Assembly (NCBI RefSeq): GCF_003096675.1
Contig: NZ_QEKW01000006.1
Location: 124,001-188,000 of the forward strand
Direction: 5' to 3'
Origin: Actinomycetospora cinnamomea
Lineage (GTDB): Bacteria > Actinomycetota > Actinomycetes > Mycobacteriales > Pseudonocardiaceae
Length of the DNA stretch: 64,000 bases
The notes beneath the pieces are model-generated. The model searched no databases. It was not told the DNA's origin and was given only the letters and a program-made list of their open reading frames with translations. The translations under genes were made by a program, and so were the position numbers. Below, in pieces: positions 44,176-53,326 of the stretch. How positions within the stretch are numbered: position 1 is the stretch's first letter; the number at the start of each line of letters is the position of its first letter.

Positions 44176-44204
44176 GAGGCAGCGAACGTGGTGTTCGCTG
44201 CCTC
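44176..44204 (+). terminator. Hairpin after emb 1
   Basis: Perfect 12-bp stem GAGGCAGCGAAC / GTTCGCTGCCTC with a five-base loop, about 40 bases after the emb stop. Likely terminator. Confidence 0.75.
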
Positions 44205-44272
44205 TACGCGTCCGAACTCCGCGTTCGCGCCCGGAGCAGCCGGCGACACGCGGATGCGAACGGGGACTTCGC

Positions 44273-44307
44273 GCGCATAGAAGCAGCGAACAGCGCGTTC
44301 GCTGCGG
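44273..44307. repeat. Dispersed hairpin repeat, second copy
   Basis: 33 of 35 bases match 28084-28118. Contains GCGCATAGAAG and a stem GCAGCGAA / TTCGCTGC. It ends 14 bases before the gtrA stop codon, so it can terminate the leftward gtrA transcript. Confidence 0.78.
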
Positions 44308-44320
44308 AAACCACGGGCGA

Positions 44321-44761
44321 TCAGTCGCGGAAGATCACCGTGCGCATGACGACGAAGTTGATCGTCGTCGCGCAGCCCTGGGCGATGAACCAGGACAGGA
44401 AGGCCGCGAGGGGGCCGGGGTTCACCGACGGCGCGTCCATGAGGTGCAGCACGAGGCTCGCGACGCCGACGTTGACGGCGAAGGTCGAGCCGTAGAGCAC
44501 GACGAAGCCGAGGAACCTCCCCGCGCCGCCCGACGAGGAGGCGAAGGTGAAGCGGCGGTTGAGCAGGTAGGCCGTCGTGGTGCCGAGGATGAACGACACC
44601 GCCTTGGCCAGCGGCGCCCACACCCCGAGCGCGAGGAGACCCGCGTAGACGCCGAGGTCGACGCCCGCCGCGACGGCGCCGATGGCCACGAAGCGCACGA
44701 TCTGCGCCTTGAGGCCCAGGGGCGCGGGTCGCTCGCCGGTGTCGGGGCCGGTCACGGTCAT
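44321..44761 (-). CDS. GtrA-family membrane protein (Rv3789-like)
   Basis: 146 residues with four membrane helices: IVRFVAIGAVAAGVDLGVYA, PLAKAVSFILGTTTAYLLNR, FLGFVVLYGSTFAVNVGVAS and AFLSWFIAQGCATTINFVVM. RRFTFASSSGG between helices 2 and 3 is typical of GtrA. In mycobacteria Rv3789 next to dprE1 is needed for normal arabinosylation. Here it sits inverted between two emb genes. ATG start; TACCCT six bases upstream (complement of 44768-44773). Confidence 0.9.
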   Translation of the reverse strand: MTVTGPDTGERPAPLGLKAQIVRFVAIGAVAAGVDLGVYAGLLALGVWAPLAKAVSFILGTTTAYLLNRRFTFASSSGGAGRFLGFVVLYGSTFAVNVGVASLVLHLMDAPSVNPGPLAAFLSWFIAQGCATTINFVVMRTVIFRD

Positions 44762-44835
44762 CCGTCGAGGGTACGAGGCGACGGGGGCCGACCACGTCGG
44801 GGCCCGCCGTCGGCCCGTCGATATCGTCGCCACCC

Positions 44836-47800
44836 ATGGCCGTGGTGGCAGCGCAGGAGGACCGGGCCGACCCGGCCCCGGGCGCGGGCCCCCGCGACGA
44901 GACGGACACGCCGCGGCGGGGCCGCTCGCGGGCCGCCGGGTGGTGGCTCGCGGCGCTGGCCGCGCTCACCGTGATCCTCGGCCTGGCGATCCCGCTGGCC
45001 CCGGTGGTCGCCGACGACCCGGTGGTCACCTGGCCCCGGGCGGGCGCGCCGGCGACGTCGACGAGCCTGCCGCTCACCCCGTACCGCCCCCTGTCGCTGA
45101 CCGCCGACGTGCCGTGCGCGGCCCTGCGCCCCGGCGGCGACGCGCTGCGCACCCAGCCCGACTCCGCCGGGACCCCCGGTCGCGGCCTGGCCGTGGTCAA
45201 CAGCGGCGGGCGGGTCGTCGTCACGAGCTCCGGCGACACGCTGCTCGACGAGCTGCTGCCCCTCGGCGACTGCACCTACCGCATCGTCGCCGACCAGGCC
45301 GGCACGCGGGTGGAGCGCGACGGGGAGGTGCTCGTCGACCGTCCCGGCGCGCTCGTGCCCCAGGTCGCCCAGCTCGCGACGGACGCGCCGGGCACGCCGG
45401 GTCTCCGCGCGACCGTGCACGCCGACGACCGCTACTCCTCGGTGCCGAGCACGCTCAAGCTCATGCTTCTCGTGCTCCACGCGCTCGCCCTGGCCGCGAC
45501 CCTCGTGCTCGCGACCCGGCGCTGGCGCGGCCGGGGCCCGGCCGTCGAGCGGCCCCGGTTCCATCCCGCGGACGCCGTGGTGCTGCTCGTGTCCGCGGCC
45601 TGGGTCGTGCTCGGGCCGCTGCAGAACGACGACTCCTGGTACCTGCTGATGGCGCGCGGCGCGACGCCGACGGGCTACATCGGCAACCAGATCTACATGT
45701 TCAACACGACGGAGAACCCGTTCGTGTTCTCGCAGTACCTCATGGCGCTGTGGGGTCACCTCGGCGAGGCCCTCGGCCTGCCCGGCTGGGGTCTGCTGTG
45801 GATGCGCCTGCTGCCCCTCGTCCTCGGGCTCGTCACGTGGTGGCTGCTGCGGACCCTGCTCGTGACCGTGCTCGGACGGGCCGGACGCCTGCCCGCGGTG
45901 GCGTGGGCGCTGCTGCTCGCCCACCTCGCGTGGTGGCTGCCGTACGGGATGGCGCTGCGCCCCGAGGTGGTCATCGTCCCACTGTCGGCCGCGGTGCTCG
46001 TGCTCGCCGAGGTCGCGCGGCGGCGGGAGGCGGTCGGCCCGCTGATCCCGGCGACGGCCCTCGCCGCGCTGGCGGTCAGCGTGTCCCCGTCGGGGCTGGT
46101 GGCCGCCGCGCCCGTCGTCGTGGCCCTGCCCTGGCTGTGGCGCTGGCTCGTCGCGCACGGGTGGCGCTCGCGGCTCGGGGCGGCCGGCGCGGTCGTCGCC
46201 GCCGGCACCATCGCGATCCCGATCGGCTTCGGCGACGCCACGCTCGGCGACGTCGTCGAGGCCACCGCCGTGCACAGCTACTACTACCTGACCTTCCCCT
46301 GGTACGAGGAGTGGGCCCACTACCGGACGCTCATCGAGACCGGCACCTGGGGACGGCGCCTGCCGGTGCTGCTCACGGTGGTCCTGCTGGTCGTGGTGTC
46401 GATCGGCAGCGGACGTCGGGGCCCGGCCGGCGGGCGGCTGCGCGACGCCACCCTGGGCGCCGCGGTGACCACCGCCGTCGCGCTCGGCCTGCTCGCCCTG
46501 ACCCCCACCAAGTGGGTCAACCACTTCGGGGCCGTCGCCGCGCCGGCCACCGTGCTGCTCGCGCTCACGCTCCTGCGCTCGCCCCTGCCGCGGCGGGCGG
46601 GCGCGCTGGTGACCGGGGCGTCCGTCGCCCTGCTCACCGGGGCGACGGTGTTCGGCTTCGCCGGGCCCAACGTGTGGAAGCCCTACAGCGACCGCGGGCA
46701 GCCCTTCGGCGACCACCTCGACCCCGAGATCTCGATGCTGGATCTCGAGCGGCTCGCGCCGCACTGGGGCGAGTTCTACCTGCGCGACGTGTGGTGGTGG
46801 CTGCTCGTCGCCGCGCTCGCCGGGGGGTGGCTGGCGTGGCGCCGGCGCGCCCGGCGGCGGACGTTCGGGGTGACGCCGGAGCGGGCCGTGCTCGTCACGG
46901 CGACCGGCATGCTGGTCGGGCTCATGGTCGCGGTGATGGTGGTCGCGCCGCTGCGGCAGTCGCCGGGCTGGACCGTGGCCGGCAGCCAGCTGCAGGCCCT
47001 GACCGGGCGCGGATGCGGGCTCGGCGAGGCCGTGTCGGTGATGGCGCGGACCGAGCGCGACGTCGGCGCGCCCACGACACCCGAGGTGCGCACCGGCGAC
47101 TTCGCCCTGGCCGCGGACGACCCGGCGCCGGTGCCGCCGCCGGCGTCGGGGGCGGTGTGGCACGACCAGGTCGAGCTCGTCGCCGGCGCCGACCCCAGCA
47201 CGGCGCCCGGCGTGACCGGCCTCGGGACGCTGACCACCGGCTGGTACCCGCTGCCCGCCGTCGACCCCGCCGACGACCCGGAGGCGCCCACGCACCTCGT
47301 CGTCCCGGTCGCCGGCAACGACCCCGACCGCCAGCGGATCGTCGTCCAGTTCGGCTCGGGTGACCCGCGCGCCCCGGTCGAGGCCGAGTCGATCGCCGTG
47401 ACGCCGGTGTCCGGTTTCACCGCACGGCAGTGGCAGGAGATCCCGGTGCAGCTGCCGGGGAGCCGGCCGAGCGCGGTGCGCCTGCAGGTCGAGGACCGGG
47501 TCGCCGGGCCCGAGAGCGCGCTCGCCGTCGCCGCGCCACAGCTCGCGCGGATGCAGCCGGTGTCGGCGCTGACGGAGCCGGCCGCCCGCGCCACGCCGGG
47601 GGTGACCGGCGGGGTGTTCGCCGACCAGCTCTCGGCGGTGCTGTGGCCGTGCGTGGACCAGGTCGCGGTGCGCCACGGCATCGCGCCCACACCGACGCTG
47701 CGCCTCATCGCCGCCGAGAACACCCCGGAGTGGATCCTCGCCAACCCGACATTCGAGTCGTGGGGCGGCACCATGGTCCAGTCGGAGCGGACGTGGGCCA

Positions 47801-47991
47801 CCGTGCGCCCGTTCTCGGCGATCACCCCGGGCGGGGTGCCGGCGCTGCTCTGGGGCAACGTCGACCGGATCGTCTACGACCACCCCACCGACGGCTACGA
47901 CCTCACCGTCGGCCAGGTCACGCGCGGCGGTCTCGACCGGTTCGCGACCCTGGCCTCGGAGGCCTACTCGGGCCGTGAGTACATCGGCTGA
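44836..47991 (+). CDS. Emb-type arabinosyltransferase 2
   Basis: 1051 residues. GT-C arabinosyltransferase with D265-D266 in LQNDDSWYLLMARGATPTGY. The next segment, NQIYMFNTTENPFVFSQYL, departs from the YYRWF-PEAPFGW pattern of the other two, so this is the most divergent copy and perhaps EmbA-like. The C-terminal domain ends [11 protein letters not shown]. There is no Shine-Dalgarno site; TATCGT lies eight bases before the ATG. Starts divergently from gtrA, 74 bases away. Its end overlaps the next emb by 17 bases. Confidence 0.94.
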   Translation: MAVVAAQEDRADPAPGAGPRDETDTPRRGRSRAAGWWLAALAALTVILGLAIPLAPVVADDPVVTWPRAGAPATSTSLPLTPYRPLSLTADVPCAALRPGGDALRTQPDSAGTPGRGLAVVNSGGRVVVTSSGDTLLDELLPLGDCTYRIVADQAGTRVERDGEVLVDRPGALVPQVAQLATDAPGTPGLRATVHADDRYSSVPSTLKLMLLVLHALALAATLVLATRRWRGRGPAVERPRFHPADAVVLLVSAAWVVLGPLQNDDSWYLLMARGATPTGYIGNQIYMFNTTENPFVFSQYLMALWGHLGEALGLPGWGLLWMRLLPLVLGLVTWWLLRTLLVTVLGRAGRLPAVAWALLLAHLAWWLPYGMALRPEVVIVPLSAAVLVLAEVARRREAVGPLIPATALAALAVSVSPSGLVAAAPVVVALPWLWRWLVAHGWRSRLGAAGAVVAAGTIAIPIGFGDATLGDVVEATAVHSYYYLTFPWYEEWAHYRTLIETGTWGRRLPVLLTVVLLVVVSIGSGRRGPAGGRLRDATLGAAVTTAVALGLLALTPTKWVNHFGAVAAPATVLLALTLLRSPLPRRAGALVTGASVALLTGATVFGFAGPNVWKPYSDRGQPFGDHLDPEISMLDLERLAPHWGEFYLRDVWWWLLVAALAGGWLAWRRRARRRTFGVTPERAVLVTATGMLVGLMVAVMVVAPLRQSPGWTVAGSQLQALTGRGCGLGEAVSVMARTERDVGAPTTPEVRTGDFALAADDPAPVPPPASGAVWHDQVELVAGADPSTAPGVTGLGTLTTGWYPLPAVDPADDPEAPTHLVVPVAGNDPDRQRIVVQFGSGDPRAPVEAESIAVTPVSGFTARQWQEIPVQLPGSRPSAVRLQVEDRVAGPESALAVAAPQLARMQPVSALTEPAARATPGVTGGVFADQLSAVLWPCVDQVAVRHGIAPTPTLRLIAAENTPEWILANPTFESWGGTMVQSERTWATVRPFSAITPGGVPALLWGNVDRIVYDHPTDGYDLTVGQVTRGGLDRFATLASEAYSGREYIG

Positions 47992-50900
47992 GCAGGCCCG
48001 GGACGCGGAGCGCAGGGGAGCCGGACCCACGAGGACGGACGCGGAGCGCGGCGCTGCCGGACCCTCGGCGGGCGGTCCCGGGCTGCTCCTCGCGTCCGCC
48101 GCGCTCACGCTGCTGTGCGCGATCGCGTTCCCGCTCGCGCCGGTGGCCCAGCCCGTCGTCACCTTCACCTGGCCGGAGGCGCCCGGGCAGACGGCGGTCG
48201 CGCTGCCGCTGATGCCGTACCAGCCGGTCGCGCTGGACGCGTCGGTGAGCTGCGCCGCGCTGGCCGCGACACCGCCCGGGGCCGCGACGCTGGCGACGAC
48301 GCCGCCGGGCACCCCGCCGTCGCCGGTCGGCGGCCTCGCGGTCCGGCCGCTGCCCGGCGGCGCGCTCGTCACCAGCAACGGTGAGGCCCTCGCGGCGGTC
48401 CCGGTCCCGCGCGGCCCCTGCACGCTGCGCGTCGCGTCGGACCCCGAACGCACGCAGGTCGCGGTGGACGGCGGGGTGGTCGCGACCCGGGAGGGCGACG
48501 TGCGGCCCGTCGTCGCCGCGGTGCTGACCGGGGCGCCGAGTACCGAGGGCCTCTCGCTGGCGCTGCGCACCGACACGCGCTTCCAGACCACGCCCGGCGT
48601 GCTGAAGGTCCTGCTCGGGCTCGGGGTGCTGGTGGGGCTGGCCGGGATGGTGGGGGCGGCGGTCCGCGGCGCGTCGTGGCGCGCACCCCGGTGGCCGCGG
48701 CCGCGTCCCGTCGACGGCGTCGTCGCCCTGGGGCTCGTGGGCTGGGCCCTCGTCGGACCCGCGACGGTCGACGACGGCTACATCGCCGGCATCCTGCGCT
48801 CGCGCGGCGAGAACGGGTTCACGGGCAACGTCTACCGCTGGCTCAACGCGCCCGAGGCGCCGTTCAGCTGGTTCTACGAGGTGATGCGGGCCTGGGCGGC
48901 ACTCGCGCCCGGCGAGGCCTCGGTGCTGTGGCTGCGGGTGCCGGCGACCGTGATCGGCCTGCTGCTCTGGGCGCTGCTGCGCCGCCACGCCCTGCCCCGC
49001 CTCGGCCCGGCGCTGCGCCGGCCGGGGCCGACGTGGGTGGCCGCGGCCGCGTTCGCGGCCTGGTGGGCACCGTTCGGCCTCTCGCTGCGGCCCGAGCCGT
49101 GGCTGGCGCTGGGGGTGCTGGCGGTCTGGGTGTGCGCGGAGAGGGCCGTCGCCACGCGGGCGCTGCTGCCGTTGCTCGCCGCGGCGGTGCTGGCGGGGAT
49201 CACGGTCGCGCTGACGCCCGGGGCGCTGCTCGGGCTCGCGCCGCTGCTCGTCGCCCTGCCGGCGCTGGCGCGCGCGGGGCTCGGGCGCCGGGAGGGGTGG
49301 ACGCGGGCGCTGGTGGTCGTCGCGGGGCTCGCGGTGGCGGTGCTGCCGATGGCCGCCGACCAGTCGCTGGCGGGGCTGCTCGAGGCGACCCGCGTCCGCC
49401 AGCTCATCGGCGGCGGGCAGCCCTGGTGGCAGGAGCTCGCGCGCTACGTCGAGCTGGTCACCCCGGGCTCCGTGCAGGGCGGGCTGGCGGCGCGGCTGCC
49501 CGTGCTGCTCACCCTGCTCGCCCTGCCCGCGGTGGCGTGGGCCCTGCTCGCGGCGCGCCTGCGCGTCGGCGTGGCGGTCGGCCCGGCGCGGCGCCTGCTC
49601 GCGGTCGCGGCGCTCGGCCCGGTCCTGCTGATCGTCAGCCCGACGAAGTGGACGCTGCACTTCGGGGAGCTCATCGGCGTCGGCACGGTGGTGCTGACCC
49701 TGTTCGTCGTGCTCTGGTCGCCGCGGGTCGTCGCCGCCGTCGCCCGCCTGCGCGGCCCGGCGCTCGTCGTCGTGCTCGGCGGGCTCGGGCTGGTGACGAC
49801 GCTCGTGCTCCTCGGCCACAACCAGTGGGCCTACGCCTCGACCTGGGGCGTGTTCTGGAACGACATCCCGCCGCAGGTCGCGCGCGTGCCGCTGGCGGAC
49901 GTCACGCTGCCGGTGACCATCGCCGGCACGGTCGTCCTCGCCCTCGTCGTGGGGGCGCGCGGGCGGCTGCCGCGCCGTGCCGCTCGCGTGCTGGCGCCGG
50001 GCGGGCTCGCGCTGGTGCTCGTCGTCGCCGTGGTCGCGCTCGTGGGCGGCTCGTTCGTCAAGGTCACCCTCGACCGCGCCGGGACGTACAGCTACGGCGC
50101 CGACGCCCTGGCCGCCCTGCGCGGCGACCCCTGCGGGCTCGCGCCGCACCTCGCGGTCGAGACGGATCCCCGCGCCGGCCTCCTGCCCCCGGGCCCCCGT
50201 TCGGCGGAACCGATCGATGTCAGCGGTGGGCCATCGCAGACGCCCAGTGTCCGTGGTGCCACACCGCTGACAACATCGTTCGTCCGGACGGAGCAGGCGC
50301 CCGCGGCGGTGCCGTTGCGGGTCGGGGGGCGGGAGCTCCCGGGCTGGGTGGCGCCGCCGACGCCGGCGGGGGCCGCGCCGGCCGAGCTCCGCTCGGACTG
50401 GTTCGTGCTGCCCCCGCGGGCCCTCGAGCGCGAGGCGCCGGTGGTGGTCACCGCCAGCGGCGGCCTCGCGCGCGGGTCGGTGACCCTGGAGTTCGCGGCG
50501 TCGCCGACGGACGACCCCGTCGCCGCGGAGCCGGGCGGGCCGACCGACGGCACCGCCCCGCGCGACCTGCGCGCGGTCGCGCCCGAGGGCACGACGTTGG
50601 TGCGCGTGCGGGCCACGAGCACGGCGCGGGACCCGGGGACGGCGCAGGGCGCGAGCCCGGCGGGCCAGGCCCCGGAGCTGCCGCTGGCGGTCAGCGAGCC
50701 GCGGGTGCCGCGCACCGTGCCGTTCGACGAGGTCGTGCCACCCGGCAGCACCGCGCTCGTCGACTGGCCCGTGGCCTTCGTCTTCCCGTGCCTGCGCCTG
50801 CCCGCCCTGACCGGCGGCACGGCCGAGGTACCGCCCTGGCGCGTCACCCCGCCGGGCCTGTCCGACGCGGGCGAGATCGCGGTCGCGCCCACCACCGGCG

Positions 50901-51106
50901 GACCGTTCCTCACCGCCCGGCTGCTCGTCGAGGAGGTCCGCCTCCCGGTCTACCTCGACGGCGAGCCGACCCGCGACGCCGTCGGACTGGCGCGCTGGGT
51001 GCCGCGCCTACCTCTCGGGTCGCTGACGCCGCAGGTGGGCGAGGAGACGGTCCCGGGCTGGGCCCGGACGGGACGCGCGAGCGTTCCCGTCCTGGACACC
51101 CCCTAG
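47975..51106 (+). CDS. Emb-type arabinosyltransferase 3 (contains in-frame palindromic element)
   Basis: 1043 residues. Catalytic pair D266-D267 in [20 protein letters not shown], then [20 protein letters not shown], as in EmbB/C. The start GTG lies inside the end of emb 2, implying translational coupling. Residues about 748-766 ([20 protein letters not shown]) are encoded by a 55-base palindromic element at 50218-50272 in the periplasmic C-terminal part; frame is kept. The stop codon TAG lies 12 bases before the dprE1 ATG. Confidence 0.94.
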   Translation: MSTSAEQARDAERRGAGPTRTDAERGAAGPSAGGPGLLLASAALTLLCAIAFPLAPVAQPVVTFTWPEAPGQTAVALPLMPYQPVALDASVSCAALAATPPGAATLATTPPGTPPSPVGGLAVRPLPGGALVTSNGEALAAVPVPRGPCTLRVASDPERTQVAVDGGVVATREGDVRPVVAAVLTGAPSTEGLSLALRTDTRFQTTPGVLKVLLGLGVLVGLAGMVGAAVRGASWRAPRWPRPRPVDGVVALGLVGWALVGPATVDDGYIAGILRSRGENGFTGNVYRWLNAPEAPFSWFYEVMRAWAALAPGEASVLWLRVPATVIGLLLWALLRRHALPRLGPALRRPGPTWVAAAAFAAWWAPFGLSLRPEPWLALGVLAVWVCAERAVATRALLPLLAAAVLAGITVALTPGALLGLAPLLVALPALARAGLGRREGWTRALVVVAGLAVAVLPMAADQSLAGLLEATRVRQLIGGGQPWWQELARYVELVTPGSVQGGLAARLPVLLTLLALPAVAWALLAARLRVGVAVGPARRLLAVAALGPVLLIVSPTKWTLHFGELIGVGTVVLTLFVVLWSPRVVAAVARLRGPALVVVLGGLGLVTTLVLLGHNQWAYASTWGVFWNDIPPQVARVPLADVTLPVTIAGTVVLALVVGARGRLPRRAARVLAPGGLALVLVVAVVALVGGSFVKVTLDRAGTYSYGADALAALRGDPCGLAPHLAVETDPRAGLLPPGPRSAEPIDVSGGPSQTPSVRGATPLTTSFVRTEQAPAAVPLRVGGRELPGWVAPPTPAGAAPAELRSDWFVLPPRALEREAPVVVTASGGLARGSVTLEFAASPTDDPVAAEPGGPTDGTAPRDLRAVAPEGTTLVRVRATSTARDPGTAQGASPAGQAPELPLAVSEPRVPRTVPFDEVVPPGSTALVDWPVAFVFPCLRLPALTGGTAEVPPWRVTPPGLSDAGEIAVAPTTGGPFLTARLLVEEVRLPVYLDGEPTRDAVGLARWVPRLPLGSLTPQVGEETVPGWARTGRASVPVLDTP
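50218..50272. repeat. 55-base palindromic element inside emb 3
   Basis: Perfect 11-base terminal inverted repeats TGTCAGCGGTG / CACCGCTGACA. The left half matches the complement of 3746-3769, and the right half (with two flanking bases) matches 3742-3772 directly, so it looks like two units head to head. Confidence 0.75.
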
Positions 51107-51117
51107 ACTCGCCCGGG

Positions 51118-52488
51118 ATGCCACGCTCCGTGAAGACGCTCGCCGGGTGGGCCCGCACGGCCCCGAGTCGGGCCACCGTGCTCACCGGCGACGACGTCGC
51201 CTCCACCGAGGCGCTGGCCGAGGCCGTCGCGGGGGCGGGCTCGCGCGGGGTCATCGCGCGGGGGCTCGGGCGCTCCTACGGCGACACCGCCCAGAACGCG
51301 GGCGGGCTCGTGCTCGACATGACGGCGCGCGACAAGATCCACAACGTGGACGCCGGGACCGGCCTGGTCGACCTCGACGCGGGTGTCTCGCTCGACCGCC
51401 TCATGCGCGTCGCCCTCCCGTTCGGGCTGTGGGTGCCGGTGCTGCCGGGGACGCGCCAGGTGACGATCGGCGGGGCGATCGCCAACGACATCCACGGCAA
51501 GAACCACCACACGGCGGGCAGCTTCGGCGACCACGTCGTGTCGATGGACCTGCTGCTGGCCTCGGGCGAGGTCCGCCGCCTCGAGCCCGACGGCCCGGAG
51601 TCCGAGCTGTTCTGGGCGACGGTCGGCGGCATCGGGCTGACCGGGGTCATCCTGCGCGCCACGATCCGCATGACGAAGACCGAGACCGCGTACTTCGTCG
51701 CCGACACCGAGCGCACGGCGAACCTCGACGAGACCATCGAGCGCTTCTCCGACGGCTCCGACGAGGCCTACGACTACTCGTCGGCGTGGTTCGACTCGAT
51801 CTCGACGGGGTCGAAGCTCGGTCGGGCCGCCCTGGGTCGCGGCTCACTGGCCCGCCTCGACGAGCTGCCCGCGAGGCTGCGACGCGACCCGCTGAAGTTC
51901 GACGCCCCACAGCTGGCAACGCTCCCCGACGTCTTCCCGAACGGGCTGGCCAACAAGGCGACGTTCTCGTTGATCGGCGAGCTGTACTACCGCAAGACGA
52001 AGAACAAGCGGGGCCAGATCCAGAACCTGACCGCCTTCTACCACCCGCTGGACCTGTTCGGGGACTGGAACCGGGCCTACGGCTCGAAGGGCTTCCTGCA
52101 GTACCAGTTCATCGTCCCGCTCGCCGCCGAGGACGAGTTCCGGGCGATCGTGCGCGACATCGCCGAGTCCGGGCACGTCTCGTTCCTCAACGTCTTCAAG
52201 AAGTTCGGCGAGGGCAACCGCGCGCCGCTGTCGTTCCCGATGCCCGGCTGGAACATCTGCGTGGACTTCCCGATCGTCGAGGGGCTCGGCGCGTTCTGCC
52301 GGTCCCTCGACGAGCGCGTGCTCGCGATGGGCGGGCGCCTCTACACCGCGAAGGACTCGCGCACCGACCCCGACACCTTCGCCGCCATGTACCCCCGGCT
52401 GGACGAGTGGCGCAAGGTCCGCGACGCCGCCGACCCCGACGGCGTGTTCGCCTCGGACATGTCGCGCCGCCTCCGGCTCACCCGCTGA
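51118..52488 (+). CDS. dprE1: Decaprenylphosphoryl-ribose oxidase DprE1
   Basis: 456 residues, FAD-dependent VAO-type oxidase. [15 protein letters not shown] and [18 protein letters not shown] are the FAD-binding regions. [18 protein letters not shown] carries C381, equivalent to the cysteine attacked by benzothiazinones in M. tuberculosis, and [10 protein letters not shown] the conserved active-site lysine. It oxidises decaprenyl-phospho-ribose at C2, the first half of the epimerisation to arabinose. TAGACT, overlapping the emb 3 stop, lies eight bases before the ATG and could drive a leaderless mRNA. Confidence 0.97.
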   Translation: MPRSVKTLAGWARTAPSRATVLTGDDVASTEALAEAVAGAGSRGVIARGLGRSYGDTAQNAGGLVLDMTARDKIHNVDAGTGLVDLDAGVSLDRLMRVALPFGLWVPVLPGTRQVTIGGAIANDIHGKNHHTAGSFGDHVVSMDLLLASGEVRRLEPDGPESELFWATVGGIGLTGVILRATIRMTKTETAYFVADTERTANLDETIERFSDGSDEAYDYSSAWFDSISTGSKLGRAALGRGSLARLDELPARLRRDPLKFDAPQLATLPDVFPNGLANKATFSLIGELYYRKTKNKRGQIQNLTAFYHPLDLFGDWNRAYGSKGFLQYQFIVPLAAEDEFRAIVRDIAESGHVSFLNVFKKFGEGNRAPLSFPMPGWNICVDFPIVEGLGAFCRSLDERVLAMGGRLYTAKDSRTDPDTFAAMYPRLDEWRKVRDAADPDGVFASDMSRRLRLTR

Positions 52489-52496
52489 GGAGAACC

Positions 52497-53252
52497 ATGA
52501 TCGACGCCGTCGGCCACCCGTCGTCCCTGCTGCTGCTGGGCGGCACCTCGGAGATCGGCCTCGCGGTCGCCGAGCGCTACCTCCAGGGCGGCCCGGTCCG
52601 TGTCGTCCTCGCCGGACGCCAGTCCCCGCGTCTCGCCGACGCCGCCGCCCGGCTCACGCGCGCCGGCGCGAGCGTCGAGACCGTCGAGTTCGACGCCCGC
52701 GACGCCGCCGTGCACACCGAGGCCGTCCGCAAGGCCTTCGCCGGCGGCGACATCGACGTCGCACTCGTCGCGTTCGGGCTCCTCGGCGACCAGGAGAAGG
52801 CCTGGCAGGACATCGACGTCGCCGTCGAGCTCGCCGAGGTCAACTACGTGGCCGCGGTGTCGGTGGGCGTCGCGCTCGCCGCGGAGTTCCGCCGCCAGGG
52901 CCACGGGCACCTCGTGGCGCTCTCGTCGGTGGCGGCCGAGCGGCCCCGCCGCTCGAACTTCGTCTACGGCTCCTCGAAGGCCGGGCTCGACGCGTTCTAC
53001 ACCGGGCTGACCGAGGCCCTGCGCGGCGAGGGCATCGGCGTCACCGTGGTCCGCCCCGGCTTCGTTCACACGAAGATGACCGAGGGGATGTCGCCCGCGC
53101 CGCTGTCGACCACGCCGGAGGCGGTCGCCGAGGTCGTCGTGGCGGCGGTGCGGAACCGCAAGGAGCAGGTCTGGGCGCCCGCGCCGCTGCGCGCGCTGAT
53201 GTCGGTGCTGCGCCACATCCCCCGCCCGATCTTCCGCCGGCTGCCCGTCTAG
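52497..53252 (+). CDS. dprE2: Decaprenylphosphoryl-2-keto-ribose reductase DprE2
   Basis: 251 residues, SDR family: LLLGGTSEIGLAVAERYL cofactor loop, LVALSSVAAERPRRSNFVYG with the catalytic tyrosine in YGSSKAG. It reduces the keto intermediate from DprE1 to decaprenyl-phospho-arabinose. The ATG follows GAGGAGAACC, eight bases after the dprE1 stop, so it is co-translated with dprE1. Ends at a strong hairpin. Confidence 0.96.
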   Translation: MIDAVGHPSSLLLLGGTSEIGLAVAERYLQGGPVRVVLAGRQSPRLADAAARLTRAGASVETVEFDARDAAVHTEAVRKAFAGGDIDVALVAFGLLGDQEKAWQDIDVAVELAEVNYVAAVSVGVALAAEFRRQGHGHLVALSSVAAERPRRSNFVYGSSKAGLDAFYTGLTEALRGEGIGVTVVRPGFVHTKMTEGMSPAPLSTTPEAVAEVVVAAVRNRKEQVWAPAPLRALMSVLRHIPRPIFRRLPV

Positions 53253-53273
53253 GGGTGCGCTGAGGCTCTCGTC

Positions 53274-53307
53274 AGCAGAACGGCGTGCTGGAGCACGCCG
53301 TTCTGCT
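53274..53307. terminator. Bidirectional terminator after dprE2
   Basis: Perfect 16-bp stem AGCAGAACGGCGTGCT / AGCACGCCGTTCTGCT with a two-base centre, between dprE2 and the convergent acyltransferase gene. No long U-tract. Confidence 0.85.
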
Positions 53308-53326
53308 CTCCTGCGCGAAGCGCACC

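Noticed and set aside
44758-48591. 1277-residue frame on the minus strand
   Set aside because: Antisense to emb 2 and the start of emb 3; no domain signature and extreme composition.
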